Shown here: positions 55,528-62,439 of the stretch, one piece after another
How positions within the stretch are numbered: position 1 is the stretch's first letter
How the letters are laid out: each line of letters starts with the position of its first letter
NCBI GenBank assembly: GCA_945903465.1
Contig: CAMDOF010000019.1
Span: forward strand, 1 to 64,000
Reading direction: 5' to 3'
DNA length: 64,000 nt
Source: Opitutus sp. GAS368
GTDB taxonomy: Bacteria; Verrucomicrobiota; Verrucomicrobiia; Opitutales; Opitutaceae
Made by a program: the position numbers and the translations under genes
The notes under the pieces: model-generated
The model's database searches: none
What the model saw: the letters and a program-made list of their open reading frames with translations, nothing else
Told to the model about the DNA's origin: nothing

Positions 55528-57516
55528 ATGGCAACCACCCCTTTGCTCACGCATTCGACCTGCCTCGCCTGTCTCCTGCTGTGCGGCTGGAGCCTTGCCG
55601 CCGAGCGGCGTAACGTCCCGATTGCCTCTTTCGAAGGAGCCGATTTCGACCAATGGAAGACCTCAGGCGAGGCGTTTGGCCGGGCTCCTCATCGGCCGAA
55701 GACCGGTTTCACCGGACGGCAAGGAGCGGGTGTGGCGTGGAGCGGCGCCGCGGGAGTTGCCGCCACGGGCACAATTGAATCGCCGGAATTCATGGTGCAA
55801 CGGCGGTACCTGTCGTTCCTTGTCATGGGCGAACGCAATCTGCCGGGCGTCACCGGCGTCGAATTGATCGTGGATGGCCGGGTAGTCCGGGCCGCATCGG
55901 CCACCGAACAAGCGTCCTTCACTTTCGCCGAGGCGGCTGAGGCGACCGCCACGATGTATTGGCGGACCTGGGACGTTTCCGCTTTCGAGGGCAAATCGGT
56001 TCGCCTGCGGGTGAACGATCACTCGCAACACGGCGCGATCGCCGTCGACGAATTTCAGGCCTCCGACATACCGAAATCCGCGCCGCTCGACGCCTCCCAG
56101 CGTCTGCACGAAACCTATCGTCCGCAGTTTCATTTCACCTCCGTGCTCGGCTGGATGAACGATCCCAACGGACTTGTTCATTACCGCGGCACGTGGCACC
56201 TTTTTCACCAGCATGTACTCCCCGCCGACGGTCCCATCGAATGGGGTCATGCAACGAGCAGCGACTTGTTTCAATGGCAGCAGCGCCCTTCGGCCATCCC
56301 GCCCGATTCGCAGGCTAGCAGCGCCTCTGGCAGCGGGCTAGTGGATCGTTGGAACGTATCGGGGCTGAAGCGCGGTGAGCACGACCCATTGTTGCTCTTC
56401 TACACCCGCCGGTCACCGGGACCGAAACAAGTCACGCTGCCTGCACCTCCCGGTTTGCGCCGGATGACGCAGGACATGGCGTACAGCACGGATGGCGGCG
56501 CCTCGTGGCAGCGTTACAAGGGCAACCCGATCCTTGAGACTCCCGGCTACCGCGACCGAGATCCCAAGGTCATCTACCACGAACCCTCGCGTTCTTGGTT
56601 CCTCCTCCTCTCACTATCGGCCAACAACGCAGATCGACCCAAGGCGACCTACGGCGTTTTCAAATCACCCGATCTCAAGAACTGGACCCTGATCCAGAAA
56701 CTCGGTCCGGATGGGTGGTATTGGGAGTGTCCGGATTTGTACGAACTGCCGATCGACGGCGATCCGAGGAACACCAAATGGCTGCTCGCCAAGGGGAGTG
56801 GTGATTACCACATCGGCCATTTCGACGAAAACGGCTTTCATTACGAGGCCGGCCCCATCCGCACGAAATTCGGCGGAAATTATTACGCGACACAGACGTT
56901 TCAGGACGCGCCGAATGGCCGCCGCGTGCAAATCGGCTGGATGAACAGCGGCGGCAAACCACAGGCCGTGAATGCCTACCCCGGCATGCCATTCAACCAG
57001 CAGATGAGCATCCCGCGGGAAATCACGCTGCGCTCCACACCCGAGGGTCCGCGGCTCTTCCGCGTGCCGGCGGCAGAAATCGAAAAGCTGCGCACGTGCA
57101 GCACGACGTTGCCCACGGGGCCGATCACCGGAGAGAAGAACCCGCTCGCAAGTGTGAATGCAGAGTTGCTCGACCTCGAGATCGACCTGACGGTCGGCTC
57201 GGCCAAACGGATCGTGGTCACGTTGCGCGGCCAGGAGATAGCCTGCGACGTGGCGAAGCAGACGCTACACGCCTTCGCGTCGACCGCGCCGCTGCCGCTG
57301 ATCAACGGACGGCTGCAATTACGACTGCTCCTCGATCGCACGAGTATCGAGGTGTTCGGCAACAATGGTGTGTCGGATATTTCGGGGGGTTTCTTTCCGG
57401 ACCCGGCGAATCGAAAGATGAGTTTGACCGCGGTTGGCGGTGAGGCGAAAGCGACGCGGATTGTGGCGCACGAGCTGCGGTCGGCGTGGCCGACGGCGGC
57501 ATCGGGGTCAAATTAG
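55528..57516 (+). CDS. GH32 fructosidase (levanase/inulinase/invertase family), secreted
   Basis: Hydrolyses beta-fructosides such as levan, inulin or sucrose. 662 aa with signal peptide STCLACLLLCGWSLAAE. Residues about 30-185 are an extra N-terminal beta-domain resembling those of SacC-type levanases. The five-bladed propeller carries all three catalytic blocks: WMNDPNG (nucleophile Asp212), RDPKV (344-348) and ECPDL (acid/base Glu400). A C-terminal beta-sandwich has LRLLLDRTSIEVFGNNG, typical of GH32. The usual LFYQ segment is LFHQHV. It is convergent with the FCD regulator gene and its promoter carries the operator, so it is a probable direct target. Confidence 0.95.
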   Translation: MATTPLLTHSTCLACLLLCGWSLAAERRNVPIASFEGADFDQWKTSGEAFGRAPHRPKTGFTGRQGAGVAWSGAAGVAATGTIESPEFMVQRRYLSFLVMGERNLPGVTGVELIVDGRVVRAASATEQASFTFAEAAEATATMYWRTWDVSAFEGKSVRLRVNDHSQHGAIAVDEFQASDIPKSAPLDASQRLHETYRPQFHFTSVLGWMNDPNGLVHYRGTWHLFHQHVLPADGPIEWGHATSSDLFQWQQRPSAIPPDSQASSASGSGLVDRWNVSGLKRGEHDPLLLFYTRRSPGPKQVTLPAPPGLRRMTQDMAYSTDGGASWQRYKGNPILETPGYRDRDPKVIYHEPSRSWFLLLSLSANNADRPKATYGVFKSPDLKNWTLIQKLGPDGWYWECPDLYELPIDGDPRNTKWLLAKGSGDYHIGHFDENGFHYEAGPIRTKFGGNYYATQTFQDAPNGRRVQIGWMNSGGKPQAVNAYPGMPFNQQMSIPREITLRSTPEGPRLFRVPAAEIEKLRTCSTTLPTGPITGEKNPLASVNAELLDLEIDLTVGSAKRIVVTLRGQEIACDVAKQTLHAFASTAPLPLINGRLQLRLLLDRTSIEVFGNNGVSDISGGFFPDPANRKMSLTAVGGEAKATRIVAHELRSAWPTAASGSN

Positions 57517-57614
57517 AGGAGTGCCTCGCGAAAAGCTCACGGATTCCGATGTCGTCTCTGACCTCAACGCAGCGACTTGAAGTCAAGCCGCCCCACCACA
57601 AGCCAAACGGAGGC

Positions 57615-58295
57615 TCAGGCCTTGGCGGCTTCGGGAATCGCGGCGGGTTCGCGGTGCTTCGCCTCGTACTCGTTGGCGTAGTGCAGGTGCCCGCACATCG
57701 TCTCGTCGGCGATGGCAGCATCACGCTTCAAAAGAGCGCGGACCAACTGCTGGTGGAAGTCCTCTGGGTGCGGCAGCCACTGGTTCTTCCGCAAGCGGGT
57801 CGTGAGCAGCGCGCGCATACTGGTGCGCTTGAGCGTTTCCTCGAGCGAGGCGAAGCCCGTGGAACGTGCCAGCTTCAGGTGAAAATCCAGATGCAGCAGG
57901 CTGCCGGGGCCCTCGTCGTCGCCTAGTTCGTTTATACAACGGTCGAGTGTCTTCGCATCTTCCAGCAAGCCGGTGAGCACTTCGTCGGTCGCCCGCTCCG
58001 CCAGCACGCGTGCCACATAACGCTCGACAGCCTCGCGCAAGGCAAACTCATCCTTGAGGGTCTGCTCGTTGAGACTAATCACGCGCGTGCCAAACATTTC
58101 CTTGGTCTCAACCAGACCGTCGCTGCTCAAGCGTGCGAGCGCCTCGTTCACGATCGAAAAACTCACGCCGTGCTTCTTAACCAAGCCACGCCGCACCAAG
58201 TGCTCTCCCGGGCGGTAGGTCCCGGCGGTGATATCGCGCTTCAACTCACCGTAAACGCGCGACGACTTTGTTTCGAAAAAATCCCCTTCCACCAT
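57615..58295 (-). CDS. GntR-family transcription regulator, FCD subfamily
   Basis: 226 aa from MVEGDFFETKSSRVYGELKR; ATG at 58316 would put the operator inside the coding region, so I prefer 58295. The winged helix is at about 12-80 (GTYRPGEHLVRRGLVKKHGV, SIVNEALARLSSDGLVETKE). The FCD all-helical sensor domain is at about 90-215 (EFALREAVERYVARVLAERA, LLHLDFHLKLARSTGF, EDFHQQLVRALLKRDAA) with Asp/His metal or ligand residues. FCD regulators usually bind sugar acids or related metabolites and repress. Its own promoter overlaps GATCGATC, suggesting autorepression, and the same site precedes most units from 34 to 58 kb. Confidence 0.92.
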   Translation of the reverse strand: MVEGDFFETKSSRVYGELKRDITAGTYRPGEHLVRRGLVKKHGVSFSIVNEALARLSSDGLVETKEMFGTRVISLNEQTLKDEFALREAVERYVARVLAERATDEVLTGLLEDAKTLDRCINELGDDEGPGSLLHLDFHLKLARSTGFASLEETLKRTSMRALLTTRLRKNQWLPHPEDFHQQLVRALLKRDAAIADETMCGHLHYANEYEAKHREPAAIPEAAKA

Positions 58296-58302
58296 TACAC
58301 CG

Positions 58303-58333
58303 GATCGATCATGCATTCGCGCTCTCAAGTCAA
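58303..58333 (-). promoter_or_regulatory. Autoregulated promoter of the FCD regulator
   Basis: On the minus strand TTGACT (58333-58328) is followed after 17 bp by GATCGATC (58310-58303), placing the operator at the -10 position, a repression geometry. The regulator ATG at 58295 follows within 8 bp, so the 5' leader would be extremely short. Confidence 0.55.
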
Positions 58334-59014
58334 TGGTCCTGCTCAATCAAAGCCCCCGCGCCCGAGTCGTGATCGGTCGTTGTTCATGCCGGTGCTGGGC
58401 GTTGGAATCAGGTGAGGATTCCCTTCACCACGTTCCCAAATGCGCACAGTCCCCGTTGTCCTGGCAGTTTTCGATTGTATCGATGATCTCGACGAAGCGT
58501 ACGCCGTGCTCAAGAGCCGACGCGCCATCACACATTGCGCGCCATAACTCGTGCGATCGCCACGCACCACGCCACACCCCAAGCGGCGCCGGCTTTCACG
58601 CATAAAGGGCAGTCTCATCACGGGAAAGAGCAGGGCACGGGGGACAAGGGCCGGACCGTTGGCCCTCCGAAACCCCTTCAGGCGCTCGGGCTACGGCCCA
58701 CCCACCGGTCAGCGCCCTACCCTCTGAATTCGTTAGTGGGCTGCCGCCACCGGACGCGCCGCGCCATTGCTGGCATGCGCCCGTCCCGCCCAATGTCACA
58801 AAGATTTCGTTGTCGCATAGCGTGCTCGTGCGGCGGCTCTACTCCCTCTGAGGGGAGGAAATTTGTGGCGCCGGTGGCGAACGAGCCGCGGCTCGTTCGG
58901 CCGCGGCTTGCGCCGCTTGGGCAGGGTATGGAGGGCAACTTCCTCGCATAACGCGCGCAGCCAAACCGACAGCGCCAGGCGGCGGGTGCAGAGCGCGCGC
59001 CCCCAATCTTTAAG
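58334..59014. other. Unassigned block upstream of the IS1380 element, with a 22-bp palindrome
   Basis: No ORF here resembles a known family and none extends convincingly. A perfect 22-bp palindrome centred on GAGCCGCGGCTC lies at 58878-58899. GGGCC...GGCCC and other GC-rich stems occur around 58640-58670. It may be debris of older insertions or an unrecognised noncoding element. Confidence 0.35.
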
Positions 59015-60642
59015 CCCGAACGCCGAAGTTGAGCGCGAGGCGGGCTTCGCGCTCAACTTCACCAATCGGTGATCCAGCAAACGTGTTTGGCACGAACGTG
59101 CCGTAGCTGTGTATAATGGTAGGGGTTGCTCCCAGGGGCAAAACGTCAGGGGCTGGCGCCAGTCGGCACGGTGGTGGGCAGCACGGAATCCAACTTCGGC
59201 GGAGTTGGCGGCGTCCATTGCAAGATGGCGTCCAAAAGCGGCCTATGCTTCGCGAGACCGCCCCAAGCCTGCGATAATTTGAGTGCGACCTGCTTGCCGG
59301 CCAGCCCGAGGATCGCCCCGGCGACGAAGACCTGGCTGCGCAAGGTGGCCGGTTGGCGATATGGGCGCGCGGGGTCGAGCCGGCGTTGGTAGAGGCCGAG
59401 CAGGTTGAAGGCGAAGAGCACGCTCAGAAACGCCGCCTCGGTGCCGAAAAACTCGCGCACACAAAAGCCCCCCGCCGAGAGGTCGTTCTTGAGTTCCTCG
59501 ATGCGCTGTTCGACGCAGGCGCGCCCGTTGTAGTCGCGCCAGATGAGCTCGGGCGCATCGGTGCGGTTGGTGGCAAAGACGCGAAAGGTGTAGCCGGGCA
59601 CGTCGAGCAGGAGGCGACCGACCACGGCCTTGTCGTCCCGCACCCGCTCGCGCACCACGATGAAGCGGCGCGCCTTCGACCACCCCTGCAACTGTAAGGA
59701 GATCTCCCCGACAGAGTAATTTTGGCCGATCTTGGTCCAGGCGCCGTCCGGCAAACCCACGCAGCCGCGTTTGACCGCGCTGGTCAGGCGGGCGACCACG
59801 ACATAGGACAGCGCGCGCGACTCCAGAAACGTGAGCAAGTCGTCGGCGAAGAACCCGCTGTCCGCCCGCACACACTGCACCTTCAGCGTGGCCGGCGCGA
59901 GGGCCAAGGCTTCCTTGCGAAACTCCACGGCGCCCCGGGCCGAGCTGCAGTTGCCGCTGCGCAGCCAGCCGTGCAAAACAAACGGGGCCTCCGCCAGCAC
60001 CGCCAAGAGCGGATGGTGGCGGTTGCGGCCCTTGCGCCGCGGATTGTAGCCCTTGCGCGCGCCCTCCTGCTGGCCCTCGCGGCAAATGACCGTCGAGTCC
60101 AGATCGAGGTGGAAACCCGCCGGCGGCGTGGCGATCAAAGTGAGCGACCACTGCCACAGCGGCCGCCAAAACGCCTCGACGTGCCCCTGCGTGAAGCGGC
60201 GGAAAAACGCCCGCACCGTGTCGTCGCCCGGGAACCGCGCGATCCCCAGGAGCGCGTGCAAGGCGCGGTCGCCGCGCAACCAGTCGGTGTGGGCGAAGCG
60301 ACTTGCGCCCGTCACCACCGCAAAGAAAAACGCCGTGAAGGTATGGGCCAGTGGGATCGCGTTGGGCGAAGTCGGCGCGGTGAACGGCAGCGCCTGTGCG
60401 ACCTTTGCGCCGAAGCCGATTTGCTGGAGAAACGCGATGAAACTGCAGAGGCCACCGAACGGCGTCACCGCCTTCGATGTCTCGGCCAGCACGATCTTCG
60501 CACCGCCGAACAACGGGGTAAAAGTCGCGGCGCCAGTAGCGGCGGTTTTGGGGGCCTCGTCCGAAGGGGTGGTTTCCATGCCAACCTCTTTGCCCTACGG
60601 ACCTTCACCACGTCGGTCTCTACTTCAACTTCGGCGTTCGGG
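59015..60642. mobile_element. IS1380-family insertion sequence
   Basis: The ends CCCGAACGCCGAAGTTGA (59015-59032) and its exact reverse complement (60625-60642) bracket a single transposase gene; the length of 1628 bp suits the family. TTAA stands outside both ends (59010-59013, with one extra G before the left end, and 60643-60646), a possible target duplication. The right flank is an interrupted MFS gene. Confidence 0.75.
59146..60579 (-). CDS. IS1380-family transposase (DDE)
   Basis: 477 aa, full length for the family. DDE landmarks are visible: FHLDLDSTVICREGQQEGAR (first Asp), VQCVRADSGFFADDLLTFLE (second Asp), and YNGRACVEQRIEELKNDLSA (Glu region), with the FNLLGLYQRR segment after it. 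The frame is intact, so the element could still be mobile. It lies inside 18-bp perfect inverted ends. Confidence 0.93.
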   Translation of the reverse strand: METTPSDEAPKTAATGAATFTPLFGGAKIVLAETSKAVTPFGGLCSFIAFLQQIGFGAKVAQALPFTAPTSPNAIPLAHTFTAFFFAVVTGASRFAHTDWLRGDRALHALLGIARFPGDDTVRAFFRRFTQGHVEAFWRPLWQWSLTLIATPPAGFHLDLDSTVICREGQQEGARKGYNPRRKGRNRHHPLLAVLAEAPFVLHGWLRSGNCSSARGAVEFRKEALALAPATLKVQCVRADSGFFADDLLTFLESRALSYVVVARLTSAVKRGCVGLPDGAWTKIGQNYSVGEISLQLQGWSKARRFIVVRERVRDDKAVVGRLLLDVPGYTFRVFATNRTDAPELIWRDYNGRACVEQRIEELKNDLSAGGFCVREFFGTEAAFLSVLFAFNLLGLYQRRLDPARPYRQPATLRSQVFVAGAILGLAGKQVALKLSQAWGGLAKHRPLLDAILQWTPPTPPKLDSVLPTTVPTGASP

Positions 60643-60816
60643 TTAAATCTTGGCCGCATCATCGCCGCGGTGGGCGCCTTGCAGATGGGCAACCTCATGC
60701 AGACCTTCGGCGGCAGTTATGCCAAGGCGGGGGCGATCATCACGCTCGTTTACCTCGTCGGCATCGGTCTTATCTGGCTGGCCCCCGAAACGAAAGGCAA
60801 ACCGCTCCCGGAATAG
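60637..60816 (+). pseudogene. MFS transporter, C-terminal fragment
   Basis: The plus strand reads LNLGRIIAAVGALQMGNLMQ, AIITLVYLVGIGLIWLAPET and KGKPLPE, then stop. This is the last two helices and PETKGKPLPE tail of a sugar/organic-acid type MFS permease. The upstream part is replaced by the IS1380 element. No MFS sequence is found on the other side of the IS, so more than a simple insertion occurred. The following 178 bp to 60994 hold nothing recognisable. Confidence 0.8.
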
Positions 60817-60994
60817 CGCCATAATTCACGGCGTTTCGCGCTAACCACGCGGCGAGGGCGCATTTTCAGGAGGCGCTTCGGCTGGCGCCGGGATTTTCTC
60901 CGGCTCGTGATGCGCTGGTGCGGCTGGGTCCGTCGTCCAGACGGTAGTTTTCCGCAGGCGGGGTGCCCTCACCCTGCATACAAATCGCACTGTC

Positions 60995-62419
60995 TCACGA
61001 GAGCGCCGGAATCTCCCACCCTTTTCGATACTGCCTACGCACCAATTGAGTCGCCGCTGCATCGTCGAAGCTGAGCGCTGACGCCTTCCACCGCAGGGTC
61101 CGGTCCGGGATTCGCTGGGCGATGGTGCCAAGCATGACGATTTCCGTAAGAGGCCCGGCGTATTCGAAAGATGAATTCGCCTGGGATCCGGTGAGAATCG
61201 CGTCGGTCCACATCCGATAATGATCCCGCTTCTCCGCCGCGAAACCCGCGAACATTTCCTTCACGACGGTTAGGCTGTAGTCTTGGAAATTCGCCTGAGG
61301 ATACAGGCGCGGCGCAGCGCCCGGTGAGGAGATCATGCTGCCCTTTTCGCCGATGAGCAGCGAGGCGCTCGCCGGCAGTGTGACACCGGCGGGGATGTGA
61401 GCAGGATCGACCGGCGGTTTTCTTCCGTCCGACCAAGTGTAGCGGAAACCATCGGTGGCGAAGCGAGTGGCCGCAAATTCGTATTTCACGACATTCCAGC
61501 TCGGATAAACCTCCGGATGAAACTCGCTCACGGTCGCCTGCACCGTGCGCGGCGCGCTCAGTTCCAGGCCCCAAACGACGGGATCCATCACGTGACAACC
61601 CACGTCGCCAAGCATCCCGGTGCCGTACTCTTTCCATGCGCGCCAGTTGAAATTGTGATACGCGTGCTGCCGGTAGGGCCGAGGCTTCGCCACGCCGATC
61701 CAGAGATCCCAATCGATGCCTGCGGGGACCGGCTCGTCGGAGGCCAGCTTGGCGATATTGTCGGGCCAGACCGGCGGCGCGCTCACCCACGAGTAGGCTG
61801 CCTTGATTTTGCCAATCGCTCCGGACTGGATCACCTGCACGGCGCAGCGGTACCCGGCGCCGGAGTGATTTTGGTTCCCCATCTGCGTGACGACGCGCCG
61901 CGCGGCGGCCACCTCGCGCATCACGCGCGCCTCGTGCACCGTCTGCGAGAGCGGTTTCTGCACGAACACATGCTTGCCAAGTGCCATCGCCGAGAGCGCG
62001 ACGGTGGCGTGCATGTGATCGGGCGTCGATACGGTGACCGCATCGATATCCCGCTGCTCGAGCAGCCGGCGGAAATCGCGGTAGACTTTCGCCTGGGGAA
62101 ACTGACGCCGGGCCGCCCCGATGCCGAGCGGCCGTGCGAGTTGCACGGACTTTAGGTTTGCCGGCTGCTCGCCGCCATCGCGGTGATCGATGTCGCAAAT
62201 CGCAACAATGTCGTGGCGAGCTCCATCCTCGCTCACCCCGATCATATCGTCCCAGCCTTTGCCAGCGGCGCCGACGCATGCGATCCGCAGCCGGCGGGTG
62301 GCCGAGGCGGCGCGGGACACAAACGGAAACGCGGCGGTAAAGCCGGCGCCGAGCGCACCTGCAACCGAGAGCTTCGTGAAGGCCCGCCGCGTGAGTTTGG
62401 AACTCGATGTGTGTGGCAT
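60995..62419 (-). CDS. Gfo/Idh/MocA-family oxidoreductase, Tat-exported
   Basis: 474 aa from MPHTSSSKLTRRAFTKLSVA (ATG 62419; the ORF track uses a TTG 9 bp earlier). The Tat signal is TRRAFTKL at about 10-17. The Rossmann motif is RIACVGAAGKGWDDM near 45-59. FVQKPLSQTVHEARVM and MLGDVGCHVMDPVVWGLELS are the conserved lysine and C-terminal domain segments. It lies 20 bp after a TonB receptor on the same strand, so it probably acts on the sugar that receptor imports. It shares the family with the gene at 37520 but belongs to a different subgroup (longer insert after CDID). Confidence 0.9.
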   Translation of the reverse strand: MPHTSSSKLTRRAFTKLSVAGALGAGFTAAFPFVSRAASATRRLRIACVGAAGKGWDDMIGVSEDGARHDIVAICDIDHRDGGEQPANLKSVQLARPLGIGAARRQFPQAKVYRDFRRLLEQRDIDAVTVSTPDHMHATVALSAMALGKHVFVQKPLSQTVHEARVMREVAAARRVVTQMGNQNHSGAGYRCAVQVIQSGAIGKIKAAYSWVSAPPVWPDNIAKLASDEPVPAGIDWDLWIGVAKPRPYRQHAYHNFNWRAWKEYGTGMLGDVGCHVMDPVVWGLELSAPRTVQATVSEFHPEVYPSWNVVKYEFAATRFATDGFRYTWSDGRKPPVDPAHIPAGVTLPASASLLIGEKGSMISSPGAAPRLYPQANFQDYSLTVVKEMFAGFAAEKRDHYRMWTDAILTGSQANSSFEYAGPLTEIVMLGTIAQRIPDRTLRWKASALSFDDAAATQLVRRQYRKGWEIPALS

Positions 62420-62439
62420 GGCGATCAACCCGCCGCTGG

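Noticed and set aside
58720-58760. Possible integron attC site around CGTTAGTGGGC
   Set aside because: The core-site consensus fails and no matching left core or integrase gene is present.
59722-60816. 364-aa ORF on the plus strand apparently fusing unknown sequence to an MFS end
   Set aside because: Most of it is antisense to the transposase; only the last 60 codons after the IS end are a real MFS fragment.
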